Of a DNA stretch of 64,000 nucleotides, positions 43,521 to 53,566 are shown one piece after another. Position numbers and translations under genes: made by a program. Under the pieces are notes generated by a model. That model was given only the letters and a program-made list of their open reading frames with translations. It had not been told where the DNA came from and did not search any database. Origin of the DNA: Companilactobacillus metriopterae (GTDB lineage Bacteria > Bacillota > Bacilli > Lactobacillales > Lactobacillaceae); contig NZ_RSTD01000002.1 in the NCBI RefSeq assembly GCF_004117915.1, forward strand, positions 124,001 through 188,000. The letters are read 5' to 3'. Positions within the stretch are counted from its first letter, which is position 1; every line of letters starts with the position of its first letter.

Positions 43521-44245
43521 TTACTTCTAATTGTTTTTAGTGCTTGTTTTAAAGCTGAGGCTTGATATTGTGCTTGAGCATCTGAGATAACCTGCTTTTG
43601 TTGATCAGGTGTCATAGATGGATTAGCTTGCATAGCCTTTGCTAATGCGGCTTTAACATATGCCTCACCTTGTTCTTTGCTTTGAGCTTGAACTTCTTTA
43701 CTTCCCATCATCTTTTGAAGCTGTTTTGCTTCATCTGTGGACATAGTTGCCCAAGATTTATCGATATAGAAAGTATTTGTTTGTTTAACGAATTCATTGT
43801 CGTTATTGGCAATTCCGAATAGTAATTTGTAGAAATCATTTTTATAAACCCAGTGTGTTGTCTTTTTAGTCAACTTAGGATTTTCATAAGTACCATATTT
43901 AACTTTGTTAGTTACGTTAACGTCTACTTTAGTATGAGATGTGTCTTTAGAATGTTTATCCTTACTTGTTTTATAGACGTAAACATTTTCTTTACCACTA
44001 GTACCAACTTGTTTGTAAATCAAAACATTCATACCTGATTGAACTGGATGAATATCTTCAGTAGTACTTGTAGTTTTTTGTTCCATACCAAAATGGCTAT
44101 ATTCATTAGCAACCAGCAATGAAAGTGATCCAATTAGAACAAGAATAAATAAACTAGCAACTGAATAACCAACTTTTTTATTCTTTACATAAACTGCAAA
44201 ATAATATGATATTAAAACACTGGCAAGTATTATAACCAAAACCAT
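43517..44245 (-). CDS. DUF4811-like membrane protein, partner of the efflux pump
   Basis: A 242-residue protein with two N-terminal membrane helices (about 1-20 and 28-47) and an extracytoplasmic domain rich in Lys, Thr and Gln. Lactobacillus genomes regularly carry this kind of gene after a DHA2 transporter, and it may serve as an accessory subunit. The role is not established. Its start overlaps the transporter stop by one base. Confidence 0.7.
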   Translation of the reverse strand: MVLVIILASVLISYYFAVYVKNKKVGYSVASLFILVLIGSLSLLVANEYSHFGMEQKTTSTTEDIHPVQSGMNVLIYKQVGTSGKENVYVYKTSKDKHSKDTSHTKVDVNVTNKVKYGTYENPKLTKKTTHWVYKNDFYKLLFGIANNDNEFVKQTNTFYIDKSWATMSTDEAKQLQKMMGSKEVQAQSKEQGEAYVKAALAKAMQANPSMTPDQQKQVISDAQAQYQASALKQALKTIRSK

Positions 44246-45759
44246 TACATATCACCTGCCATTTCTTCTTTATTTAAATCTTTTACATTTACATCTTGAG
44301 TAGAAACATTTTTTAAATCTTTGTTTCTCTTAATCATAAATGAAATTAGTAATCCAATAACACAGAATAGAATTGCCACAGCAAATGCTGCGTGATAACC
44401 ACTTAAAGTTGCATCGAAGAATTTATCCTTATATTGTAATGGATTTGCTTTAAGAATTGATTTTGCTGGAGATTGATTACTTGTTACGTTTGTTAGAACA
44501 CTGACCAAGATAGCAGTTCCCATTGAACTAAATACTTGTCGAACAGTATTATTAACAGCAGTACCATGAGACATCAATTCTACTGGTAAAGCGTTCATAC
44601 CTTCTGTAGTTGTAGGCATCATTACCATTGAAATACCAAACATACGAATCATATATAGGAAGATAATATCCACAACAGGTGTGTTCTTAGTTAAGAATAA
44701 GAAAGGTATTGTACCAACAGTTAAGAAGAACATACCCATTCTCGCAAGATCTTTAGCACCATACTTATCAAATGCACGTCCTGTAATTGGACTCATGATA
44801 CCAATCATCAAAGCACCTGGTAATAGAGTAAGTCCTGAATGGAAAGCAGACATCCCTCTAACAATTTGTAAGTAAAGTGGAAGAATCATTTCTACCCCAA
44901 CCATCGCCATATTGGTAACTGATGATAGAGCAGCAGCGATAGCAAATCTTCTTTCCTTGAAAACACGTAATTCCAAGAATGGATTATCCATTCTCAATTG
45001 ACGAATTCCAAATATAACAATCAGAATTACACCAACAGCAATCCCTGTGATAACGACTGATGAACCCCAACCTTTATCACCAACAGATGAGAATCCATAT
45101 AGCAATGATCCAAATCCTGCTGAAGATAGAATTAGTGAAAGAATATCTAATTTTGATTTGCGTAAAGTAATAACTGGGCGCATTAAGAAAATAGCACCAA
45201 TTAATACCAAAACAACGATAGGAATAATCATACCGAACAATACACGCCATTGATAAGTATCAATGATCCAACCTGAAAGTGTAGGTCCAATAGCTGGAGC
45301 CAATCCAATAACTAGACCACCCAATCCCATGGCAGAACCACGTTGACTTGCTGGGAATATTGAAAGCATTGTAATTTGCATAAGTGGCATTGTAATACCA
45401 ACACCGACCGCTTGAATTAATCTACCTGCTAAGATTGTTCCAAAGTTTGGAGCTACAAAACATGCAATTGTACCAATTAAGAAAATTGTCATTGCTGTAA
45501 TGTATAGTTTTTTCGAACTAATATTTGAACTTAACCAGCCAGTAACCGGAATCATAACCCCGTTGACCATTAGGAATCCTGTAGTCAACCATTGTACTGA
45601 CGATGTTGTTACGTCAAACTCTTTCATCAATGTAGGGAATGCAGTTGTTAACAAAGTACTATTTAAAACTGTACAGAATGTACCGATAAGTAAAATTAGA
45701 ACCATCAAGGTTCTATTGTATGACTTACCATTTATATCAACGTTTTCGTTGCTAGCCAT
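44245..45759 (-). CDS. DHA2 family multidrug MFS exporter
   Basis: EmrB/LmrB-like proton antiporter of 504 residues with about 14 membrane helices. Diagnostic segments: TTAFPTLMKEFDVTTSSVQWLTTGFLM at helix 1-2 and MGLGGLVIGLAPAIGPTLSGWI in the antiporter motif region. It is followed by the DUF4811 gene and preceded, 28 nt away, by a MarR regulator, a typical drug- or bile-inducible efflux operon. Substrate unknown. Confidence 0.88.
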   Translation of the reverse strand: MASNENVDINGKSYNRTLMVLILLIGTFCTVLNSTLLTTAFPTLMKEFDVTTSSVQWLTTGFLMVNGVMIPVTGWLSSNISSKKLYITAMTIFLIGTIACFVAPNFGTILAGRLIQAVGVGITMPLMQITMLSIFPASQRGSAMGLGGLVIGLAPAIGPTLSGWIIDTYQWRVLFGMIIPIVVLVLIGAIFLMRPVITLRKSKLDILSLILSSAGFGSLLYGFSSVGDKGWGSSVVITGIAVGVILIVIFGIRQLRMDNPFLELRVFKERRFAIAAALSSVTNMAMVGVEMILPLYLQIVRGMSAFHSGLTLLPGALMIGIMSPITGRAFDKYGAKDLARMGMFFLTVGTIPFLFLTKNTPVVDIIFLYMIRMFGISMVMMPTTTEGMNALPVELMSHGTAVNNTVRQVFSSMGTAILVSVLTNVTSNQSPAKSILKANPLQYKDKFFDATLSGYHAAFAVAILFCVIGLLISFMIKRNKDLKNVSTQDVNVKDLNKEEMAGDM

Positions 45760-45787
45760 TGTGTTGCCTTCTTTCTATATTTGTAAA

Positions 45788-46231
45788 TTACTTATCATCG
45801 GAGAATTTATTAAAATCAAAATTGTTATAAACTTTAGCAAGAATTTTTTCCAATTGATCAGATTCTTCTTCAGTAATATTTTTGTAAATCATCTCATTAA
45901 TTTCACTCAGTGAAGAATTAATTTCGTTTACAAAATCTTCTCCCGAATCAGTTATACTAACAATTTTTTTTCTTCGATTATTTGGATCTACAGCTCTAGA
46001 AACATATTTAAGATGTTCTAGTTTCTTCATAGATCTAGCGACCGATGCGCGATCAAGCATAGTTGTTTCCACAAGTTGATCTTGACCATAGCCAGGATGC
46101 TTACTTAAAATCTGCATGATACCTGCATCTACAGCATTAAGATCAGTATCCTTCAAAAAATTATTAACAACTCGTTTTTTTAATAACATGAATCTCATGG
46201 TAAAACCAAATAAAGTATAATCGTCTCTCAT
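45788..46231 (-). CDS. MarR family transcriptional regulator
   Basis: A 147-residue winged-helix regulator. The DNA-binding part GYGQDQLVETTMLDRASVARSMKKLEHLKYV is followed by the wing VDPNNRRKKIVSITDSG. It is first in an operon with the DHA2 exporter and probably represses it. The short upstream region (46232-46265) did not show an obvious palindrome to me. Confidence 0.88.
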   Translation of the reverse strand: MRDDYTLFGFTMRFMLLKKRVVNNFLKDTDLNAVDAGIMQILSKHPGYGQDQLVETTMLDRASVARSMKKLEHLKYVSRAVDPNNRRKKIVSITDSGEDFVNEINSSLSEINEMIYKNITEEESDQLEKILAKVYNNFDFNKFSDDK

Positions 46232-46265
46232 AATTCTCCTTCATAAGTTGATATGTAATTTGGCA

Positions 46266-46326
46266 TAAAAAATATGCTATACCCAACTGTTGAAAAAATC
46301 AATAGTTAAATACAGCATATTTTTTA
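46266..46326 (-). terminator. trpS terminator
   Basis: A long imperfect hairpin with arms AAAAAATATGCTGTATTTAA and its match ending AGCATATTTTTT lies just downstream of trpS on the minus strand. Confidence 0.85.
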
Positions 46327-46349
46327 AGAAAACGTTTTATATTTTGAAA

Positions 46350-47366
46350 TTATTTAAAATAGTTAATTCCGATAGCATCTCGAACTTCTTGTAAAGTTTG
46401 ATTTGCAACGTCATTAGCTCTTTGACTACCTTGTTTTAGTATTTCGTATACAGCTGGGATATCTTTTGCATATTCTTCACGTCTTTCACGAATTGGTGTC
46501 AAAACTTCTTGAAGAACTTCATTTAGATATCTCTTAACCTTAACATCTCCCAAACCACCGGCTTGATATTGAGCCTTTAACTCAGCAATTTTTTCAGTAT
46601 CAGTACCGAAAGCATCAAGATATGTAAATACCGTGTTACCTTCTATTTGACCAGGATCTTCCACACGAATATGGTTTGGATCTGTGTACATTGACATAAC
46701 TTTCTTGGTAACTTCTTCTTCTGAGTCTGATAGATAAATACAGTTACCAAGTGATTTACTCATCTTGGCATTGCCATCAATACCTGGTAATCTTCCTTGT
46801 CCTTTAGGAGGGAATACTCCTTCTGGTTCAACCAGAGCATCAGTTTCATAAATACGATTAAATGATCGAACGATTTCACGAGTTTGTTCCAACATAGGTT
46901 CTTGATCATCGCCAACTGGTACAGTATCAGCTTTGAAAGCAGTAATATCAGCTGCTTGAGAAACTGGATATGTTAAGAATCCTGCAGGAATACTTTGACC
47001 AAATTCTTTTTGCTTAATTTCACTCTTAACAGTAGGATTTCTTTCAAGTCTTGCAAGTGAAACAAGATCCAAATAATACATAGTCAATTCATTCAACGCA
47101 CTAATTTGTGATTGCACAAGAATAGTAGATTTTGCTGGATCAATTCCCACAGCTAGATAATCTAGTGCAACTTCAATCAATGAATTACGGATTTTTTCAG
47201 GATTGCGGGCATTATCTGTCAATGCTTGCATATCAGCAATCATAATATAAACATCATAGTTTCCTTCGTTTTGAAGTTTAACTCTGTTTTTTAGTGATCC
47301 TAGATAATGTCCAATATGTAACTTTCCAGTTGGTCTGTCACCTGTCAAAATTATTTTTTTAGCCAT
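46350..47366 (-). CDS. trpS: tryptophan--tRNA ligase
   Basis: Class I synthetase of 338 residues. HIGH motif in [17 protein letters not shown], tryptophan-pocket segment DMQALTDN, and KMSKS loop [12 protein letters not shown]. Length normal. Expression is under a T-box leader that senses uncharged tRNA-Trp (next entry). Confidence 0.96.
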   Translation of the reverse strand: MAKKIILTGDRPTGKLHIGHYLGSLKNRVKLQNEGNYDVYIMIADMQALTDNARNPEKIRNSLIEVALDYLAVGIDPAKSTILVQSQISALNELTMYYLDLVSLARLERNPTVKSEIKQKEFGQSIPAGFLTYPVSQAADITAFKADTVPVGDDQEPMLEQTREIVRSFNRIYETDALVEPEGVFPPKGQGRLPGIDGNAKMSKSLGNCIYLSDSEEEVTKKVMSMYTDPNHIRVEDPGQIEGNTVFTYLDAFGTDTEKIAELKAQYQAGGLGDVKVKRYLNEVLQEVLTPIRERREEYAKDIPAVYEILKQGSQRANDVANQTLQEVRDAIGINYFK

Positions 47367-47388
47367 ATTTTCCTCCTAATTATTAAAA

Positions 47389-47609
47389 CAAAAAACGCCC
47401 TATTGAAATATTCAATAGGACGCTTGCACGTGGTACCACCTTAATTGTAAATGCGTTGCATTTACCACTCAATAGTTATAAGGTTACTACCCATACCCAT
47501 TTCCTAAAACAAGGTTGGTAACTTTCTCAGCCAAGAAGCTACTCTCTCAATTCAACTACTTGAATTAGTACTTAAAAATGCTATGCTTTAATATACTTAA
47601 TTTCTTTAA
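47389..47609 (-). ncRNA. T-box riboswitch of trpS
   Basis: The leader carries the T-box core AAGGTGGTACCACG (47429-47440) and, just after it, a terminator (CGTCCTATTGAA / TTCAATAGGGCG then T-run, 47389-47423). The competing antiterminator uses the T-box bulge to bind the tRNA 3' end. An upstream stem region contains the expected AG-rich segment (GAGAGAGTAG). I could not place the specifier triplet with certainty; tryptophan is inferred from the gene. Confidence 0.88.
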
Positions 47610-47638
47610 ATATTAATGTACCAGACATATTTTGTCAA
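47610..47638 (-). promoter_or_regulatory. trpS promoter
   Basis: TTGACA (47633-47638), a 17-bp spacer and TAATAT (47610-47615) on the minus strand, just before the T-box leader. It lies back to back with the helD start. Confidence 0.8.
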
Positions 47639-47652
47639 CGGAAGGAGCAATC

Positions 47653-49926
47653 ATGGCAGAGTTTGAAACAAAAAAAGAGGAACAAAAACGAATCCTTGAG
47701 ATTGCTCAAATAATTGATGAGCAAATCGTCAATACCGAAGAAAACATTGAAGCTGCTCATCAAGAAACCAGTAAGATCGAAAGAAATTACGGCGAAAATA
47801 CTAGTGTTAATACATTAGAAATTGATGACCAGATGGAAACTAATGCCAGTGTCCAACAACAAAAACAACTAGTTTACATGGCAGTTGAAAATGAAAATAT
47901 TCTTCAATCTAATCTAACAAAACTACACAATTTGGTAGGTTCTCCCTATTTTGGAAGAATCGATATCATCGAAGATGGTGAAAAAGATACACTTTATATT
48001 GGGACATCTACATTGCAAGATGAAAATGGTGATTTCTTAATTTACGATTGGCGCGCCCCTGTTTCTGGTATCTACTACAACGGTACTCTGGGACACGTAA
48101 AATATCCCACACCTAATGGACAGGCAGACGTTGAATTAACTAAAAAGAGACAATTTCAAATAGTTAAAAATGAGCTCCTCAATATGTTTGATACAAACGA
48201 AACCGTTGGAGACGAAATACTTCAGTCTGTTCTTGACGAATACAGTGATGAATATTTAAAAAATATCGTAGCAACAATTCAGCAAGAACAGAATACAATT
48301 ATTCGCGATACTTCATCTGACGTATTGCTAGTGCAAGGAGTTGCCGGTAGTGGTAAGACTTCGGCTATTCTACAACGAGTAGCCTATCTCTTGTACCATA
48401 GTCGTGAGACCATGCAGGCTGACAACATTATTTTATTTTCTCCTAATAAACTCTTTAGTAACTATATTTCTGAGGTATTGCCTAGTTTGGGTGAAAGAAA
48501 TATGCGACAAGTTACACTAGGAGAATTCATCTCACTACGTCTGCAAGGTGTCCATGTTGAGACACTATTTGAACGTTATGAAAAAGACGAGCAAAACTTA
48601 CCACAATCAACGATAGACATGCGAGTACTAAAAGAAAGTTCAGACTTTTTGGCTACTTTAGATGATATAGAAAAACAGAATAAAGATCATACTTTAGCTT
48701 TTGATAATGTGATTTTTGAAGGAAAACCATTTTTTACTGCCGAAGAAATATCAGCTATCTATGACAAGCAGAATAAAGCCTACAGTGTCGCCGATAGATT
48801 TTTGAAAACCAAGAATACTCTCATCAAGATGTTACAAAGAAAAATACATCTTGATCGTGATCTTGATTGGGTACAACAAGAAATCGACAATCTTTCTGAT
48901 GAAGATTTCCAACAGATTATTACTGATAATAAAATCGAAGAATCCAACAATCAAAGATCCATTATTGCAGAAATATTTTTGAAAGATCGTTACGCACCAA
49001 TCTACAACGCCATTATTAATAATTATTTCTTAAATCCTTATCGTGAATATATTTATCTACTAAACAATTATCAACAAGACATCATTGATGACTCAATTTG
49101 GGAAACAATGATAGAGTCCATCGATGACAACATTGAGTCACACCAAATAACACTTAGTGATTCGATCGCAATTCTTTATTTACGAGACTCAATTACAAGT
49201 GGTGGTATCAATCAAGGAATTCAACATATCTTCATTGACGAGGTACAAGACTATACTTCTGCACAACTAAAATACATTCAACACGCATTCCCTAACGCTA
49301 AACTCACGTTACTTGGTGATAAAGCACAGGATGTTTTGACTAGTACTTATAAGCATAGTGATATCGTGGAATCTGTGAATCATCTATTTGAGAATAAAAA
49401 AATAACTACAATCACCCTTAACCAAAGCTATCGTTCAACTAAAGAAATCACTGATTTTGCAAAAGATATTTTGACTGATGGCACTGAAATCCGTTCTTTC
49501 TCTAGAAGTGGCGAATTACCGGAAACATTAGAACTAGACAAGAATAACTACTACTCAGAATTAAAATCTAGTGCTCGTGAACTAGTAAAAAAATATGGAA
49601 CAGTTGCTATAATCACAAAGAATCAAGCACAAGCAGAACAAGTCTTTGTCCATTTTAGTGATGAAACAGCCATTTCGTTGATCGATTCAGATATTAGAAC
49701 TCTAAAAAAAGGTATCTTAATCCTGCCTGTTTACCTTGCTAAAGGGTTGGAGTTTGATGCTGTTCTTGTTCACGATGCATCACAAGATAACTATCCTGAT
49801 GATCGATCTCGCGATGTTTTGTATACAATTTGTAGCCGAGCCATGCACTACTTAAAAGTTTTGTCTAACGGTCAAATGACTAAACTAATTAATAATAAAG
49901 AAAATAAAAAAAGTGTCTCACAATAA
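47653..49926 (+). CDS. helD: HelD-like RNA polymerase recycling ATPase
   Basis: UvrD/Rep-like ATPase that frees stalled RNA polymerase from DNA. The protein of about 757 residues has an N-terminal coiled coil (about 5-90) that enters the polymerase secondary channel in homologues, Walker A GVAGSGKT (229-236), the Walker B-like FIDEVQDY, and a C-terminal helicase half ending in AKGLEFDAVLVHDAS. The start is ATG 47653, 5 nt after GGAAGGAG; a TTG at 47632 is in frame but unsupported. Confidence 0.9.
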   Translation: MAEFETKKEEQKRILEIAQIIDEQIVNTEENIEAAHQETSKIERNYGENTSVNTLEIDDQMETNASVQQQKQLVYMAVENENILQSNLTKLHNLVGSPYFGRIDIIEDGEKDTLYIGTSTLQDENGDFLIYDWRAPVSGIYYNGTLGHVKYPTPNGQADVELTKKRQFQIVKNELLNMFDTNETVGDEILQSVLDEYSDEYLKNIVATIQQEQNTIIRDTSSDVLLVQGVAGSGKTSAILQRVAYLLYHSRETMQADNIILFSPNKLFSNYISEVLPSLGERNMRQVTLGEFISLRLQGVHVETLFERYEKDEQNLPQSTIDMRVLKESSDFLATLDDIEKQNKDHTLAFDNVIFEGKPFFTAEEISAIYDKQNKAYSVADRFLKTKNTLIKMLQRKIHLDRDLDWVQQEIDNLSDEDFQQIITDNKIEESNNQRSIIAEIFLKDRYAPIYNAIINNYFLNPYREYIYLLNNYQQDIIDDSIWETMIESIDDNIESHQITLSDSIAILYLRDSITSGGINQGIQHIFIDEVQDYTSAQLKYIQHAFPNAKLTLLGDKAQDVLTSTYKHSDIVESVNHLFENKKITTITLNQSYRSTKEITDFAKDILTDGTEIRSFSRSGELPETLELDKNNYYSELKSSARELVKKYGTVAIITKNQAQAEQVFVHFSDETAISLIDSDIRTLKKGILILPVYLAKGLEFDAVLVHDASQDNYPDDRSRDVLYTICSRAMHYLKVLSNGQMTKLINNKENKKSVSQ

Positions 49927-49944
49927 AGTGAGGCACTTTTTATT
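49906..49944. terminator. bidirectional terminator helD/bceS
   Basis: AAAAAGTGTCTCA and TGAGGCACTTTTT form a hairpin between the two convergent genes. Confidence 0.85.
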
Positions 49945-50911
49945 TATACTCAATAACAAACTTGGAACCAGAATCTTTTTTAGAATCTACTTTTATTTCT
50001 AGGGATAGCATCTCTGCAATCTGATTAGCTAAATACAATCCTAATCCTGATGAATTCATATTTTGACGACCATTTTTACCGGTAAATCCATTTTCAAAAA
50101 TACGTTTGATATCTCCAGAATCTATTCCGATACCACTGTCTTCAATAACAATAAATCTTTCTTTAGACTCAGAATAAATTTTTATGGTTCCATCTTTGGG
50201 AGTATATTTGTTGGCATTGATTATTATTTGCTCCATCAAAATTTCTAACCATTTTTTATCAGTAACAATGATGGGCAAATCATGATTGTATATCAAATGT
50301 TGATTCTTATTAACGAAATCCCAAGCATTACGCTTCAAAGTTTCATCAATCAATTCATTTAAATCAACTCGCTCAATCAACAAATCATTGTTACCTTCTG
50401 ATAGAGAAATATATCCTAAAATAGCTGTTAGATTTTGTTGAATTTGTAGTACTTTATTTTTAGCTACTAAAATATCTTTATCAGTAGGATTGTCATCAAG
50501 AATTAGCTGCAGCCCGGTGATAGGTATTTTTATATTATGGGTCCACATTGATAAAGAGTCTTGAAACTCTTGACGTTGACTATTAATTTTATCAATTCTT
50601 GCTTGTTCTGAATTTACAGTCTTATTGAGTATATTCTGATATTCTTTTTCTACCTCTGAAGTTGCTATTGGGAGAACAACATCTTTTCGGTAGTCATTTA
50701 TTTTTGATAACTTTTGAATCTTAATTATAGTGAGAATATAATTTGTGACTATTGCAATAACAAAAATTACCGTTATAACGCTCACTATATCTCTGCGGTG
50801 ATCAGTAGAAATTCCGTACAAGTATAGTGATAAATCTGTCAGCGATATGAAAATTACATACCAAAACAATTGATTCTTGATAATGTTGAAAGTTTTCTTA
50901 ATTGTTTTCAT
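49940..50911 (-). CDS. BceS-type sensor histidine kinase
   Basis: Intramembrane-sensing kinase of 323 residues: two membrane helices (about 13-33 and 41-63) with almost no extracellular loop, H-box MWTHNIKIPI with His125, and a HATPase domain with DSGIGID and GLGLYLANQI. Such kinases sense lantibiotic or bacitracin flux through the BceB transporter rather than the drug itself. The start overlaps the response regulator stop by 14 bp. Confidence 0.9.
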   Translation of the reverse strand: MKTIKKTFNIIKNQLFWYVIFISLTDLSLYLYGISTDHRRDIVSVITVIFVIAIVTNYILTIIKIQKLSKINDYRKDVVLPIATSEVEKEYQNILNKTVNSEQARIDKINSQRQEFQDSLSMWTHNIKIPITGLQLILDDNPTDKDILVAKNKVLQIQQNLTAILGYISLSEGNNDLLIERVDLNELIDETLKRNAWDFVNKNQHLIYNHDLPIIVTDKKWLEILMEQIIINANKYTPKDGTIKIYSESKERFIVIEDSGIGIDSGDIKRIFENGFTGKNGRQNMNSSGLGLYLANQIAEMLSLEIKVDSKKDSGSKFVIEYK

Positions 50912-51587
50912 AGGAATCCGTTAGACGGTATCCTTTCCCACGAACCGTTTCAATGTAATTTGAAAGTTGAATAGTGTCTAATTTTTTACGCAATCTAGTC
51001 ATTGTCACTTGTAAAGTATTCTCATCAATAAAGTTTGAGTTGTTCCATAAAGCACTGATGATATCTTGTTTTGTGACCAAATTATTCTGATTTTCAAACA
51101 GTTGCTTCAAGATAACTTGTTCATTACCACTAATATCAAGAGATTGATCATCATAGATAATTTGAGAATCGATTAAATTTATTTGATAATTTTTAAAAGA
51201 CAAAACACTATGAGTTTTATCAAAATTATATGTTCGGCGTAACCATGATTGAATTTTAGCGATCAATACATCCATGCTAAAAGGCTTGACTATAAAGTCA
51301 TCTGCTCCAGCTTCTATAGCTTTGATTGTATTCATTTTTTCTTCGGCACTTGATAGAAAAACGATTGGAATTTTTGTAAATTCACGAATCTTTCGTGTCC
51401 AAAAATAACCGTCTTCTACTGGGAGAAAAATATCCATGACAATCAAGTCAGGTTTATAATCTTCAATTTCAGTAATTATATTATTGAAATCTTTGATATA
51501 AGTCGCTGAAATACCAGACTTTTCCAGATTTTGCTTAACCTTTTGAGCAATCGTAATATCATCTTCAACAATGGTTACCCTATTCAA
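50898..51587 (-). CDS. BceR-type response regulator
   Basis: OmpR-family regulator of 229 residues. The receiver has the acidic pair near residue 9, phospho-acceptor Asp52 in LIVMDIFLP and Lys101 in FIVKPF; the C-terminal winged helix includes TLQVTMTRLRKKL and VRGKGYRL. It should bind the operator upstream of the transporter genes. Same operon as the kinase. Confidence 0.9.
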   Translation of the reverse strand: MNRVTIVEDDITIAQKVKQNLEKSGISATYIKDFNNIITEIEDYKPDLIVMDIFLPVEDGYFWTRKIREFTKIPIVFLSSAEEKMNTIKAIEAGADDFIVKPFSMDVLIAKIQSWLRRTYNFDKTHSVLSFKNYQINLIDSQIIYDDQSLDISGNEQVILKQLFENQNNLVTKQDIISALWNNSNFIDENTLQVTMTRLRKKLDTIQLSNYIETVRGKGYRLTDSYENN

Positions 51588-51598
51588 TTAATCTTACC

Positions 51599-53554
51599 TT
51601 ACCCTTCTCTACGGTCGTTAAGTTTATTATTCTTAATTAAGGAGAAGTAAACTCTACCCGTTAAGAAACTCAGTACAGCATATACAACCGCGAATACTAA
51701 TAGTGTAATAAGAGTAACTTCAATAAACAAGTGCGGATTTGCTGGAGTTATATATTGCAACAATCGATTCAACAACGTAAAGGCAAACAATAAATTAACA
51801 GCCGAGAAGATCAGAGGTGCTGCCGAAGTCCAGTTGACCTGACGTTGAACAATCTTTTTGACTTGACTTACTCCCATACCAATCTCGTTCATAACAATGT
51901 AATCATCACGATCACTCAGACCTTCTGCTAATTGACGGTAATACATAACCAAGGCAGTTATTAGCATGAATACTATTGCTAGTAAGCCACCCAAGAATAG
52001 AAATCCACCCATTACGATGTTAAGTGCCACATACTCATTATGTGCAAAACTAACAAAACCATTACCTGCTGCATGACTAGCTGAATCATCCATAAAATTT
52101 TGGAACTGTTTTTTAGAACCTGTATCTTTAATATTGAAGCCATCGTATACAAATGTATCTTTATCTTTGAAATATTTCTTTTCTTCTTTGCTGTTCATAA
52201 CTAAATAGATATTTGTCTTACCTGGTTGAGAGTTAGCTAAGAAGTTGTTATCTTTTATCTGTTTTTCTACAGTCCATTCGTTATTCTTTAATTTAAATTT
52301 TTTATCCAAAACTTCATCATTATTTCTTGTATAATAATAAACTTTATTGCTAGATAATTTTAAATTGGTTCCATTATCTTTGTTGTAATTATCAATATTA
52401 ATTATATTAAATTGGTAAAGATCAGATGCCGCAGGATTAGAAATTTCTTTAAAGTTATTTTCATCCTTTTTAGCAGATATAGATGCATCTATACTCAAAC
52501 GAGCATGGTCTTTTAATTTGATATCATGTTTTTTTGCACTAGATTCTACATAACCTGAAAGATTCTCTTTTTTGCTTTCTCGGTCAGAATGTACCATGAC
52601 CTCTCTAGGATAAGCTTCCTCCAAAATTTGATTTCTACCCGCAAACAAACATGCAGTTACAGAAACAGTAACTAAGGTAGCCGTACATAATAAACATATT
52701 GTTGCCAATGAAACTGAACTACGACGTAATCTATGAGTTAATCCTGATATCATGACAAAATTTTTTATTTTGTAGTAACTCTTTCTTCCTTTGAGGAATT
52801 TTAGAACTACAATGCTACCAAATGAAAATGTCATGAATATTCCAACTATTACTAATCCAACTGCTAACAAGAATACTGGCAACATTTTTTGTGGATTTTT
52901 AGTCATAAGTGCAAGAATATATCCTGTAAATAAAATAATAAAACTGATAATTCCACGAATCCAAGGAATTTTTTTGATATTTTCTGTTTTACTTGTACTG
53001 TTAAAGAATTCTTGTAAGTTTAATCGATATATCTTAATAGAGTTTCTCAAAATAATAAATAAATAGATGATTGCAAAAATTGCAATTATTTCTAGAATAG
53101 CTTTAAAACTCAATCTATAATTCATCTTCATATCTATGCTCATCATTTTGAATAAAAGCATACTAGATAATTTAGAAAAACCTATTCCAAGGAAGATACC
53201 TACGACCTGAGTAGCTATGTAAGTTAAGATTTCTTCAATTGTGATAACACCAGTAATTTGTCGTTTGTTCATCCCCAACATGGAATAGAGTGAAAGTTCT
53301 CTATTTCTACTTTGAGATAAATAATTATCTGCATAAAACATAAATACTACTGTGATAGCTAAAATAATTCCAAAACTATATTTCAAAAATATAGTAACTA
53401 CATCTGCGGATACGATATTTTTGAAACTATTACTTTCTATCATATTCAATAAAATAAAGTTAAAAGCTGTAAGTAAACTCCCTGCTATGAAAAAGGGAAT
53501 TATCATATTTTTGTTAGCTTTAATATTGTTACGTGCTATTTTACTTAAAAACAT
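51599..53554 (-). CDS. BceB-type ABC permease
   Basis: A 651-residue FtsX/MacB-like permease with about 10 membrane helices and a large extracytoplasmic domain (about 310-500), which in the family recognises undecaprenyl-pyrophosphate-peptide complexes. The N-terminus FLSKIARNNIKANK and loops such as LSLYSMLGMNKRQI are characteristic. It has a complete partner ATPase and two-component system. Genuine substrate is unknown. Confidence 0.9.
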   Translation of the reverse strand: MFLSKIARNNIKANKNMIIPFFIAGSLLTAFNFILLNMIESNSFKNIVSADVVTIFLKYSFGIILAITVVFMFYADNYLSQSRNRELSLYSMLGMNKRQITGVITIEEILTYIATQVVGIFLGIGFSKLSSMLLFKMMSIDMKMNYRLSFKAILEIIAIFAIIYLFIILRNSIKIYRLNLQEFFNSTSKTENIKKIPWIRGIISFIILFTGYILALMTKNPQKMLPVFLLAVGLVIVGIFMTFSFGSIVVLKFLKGRKSYYKIKNFVMISGLTHRLRRSSVSLATICLLCTATLVTVSVTACLFAGRNQILEEAYPREVMVHSDRESKKENLSGYVESSAKKHDIKLKDHARLSIDASISAKKDENNFKEISNPAASDLYQFNIINIDNYNKDNGTNLKLSSNKVYYYTRNNDEVLDKKFKLKNNEWTVEKQIKDNNFLANSQPGKTNIYLVMNSKEEKKYFKDKDTFVYDGFNIKDTGSKKQFQNFMDDSASHAAGNGFVSFAHNEYVALNIVMGGFLFLGGLLAIVFMLITALVMYYRQLAEGLSDRDDYIVMNEIGMGVSQVKKIVQRQVNWTSAAPLIFSAVNLLFAFTLLNRLLQYITPANPHLFIEVTLITLLVFAVVYAVLSFLTGRVYFSLIKNNKLNDRREG

Positions 53555-53566
53555 AATTTCATCCCC

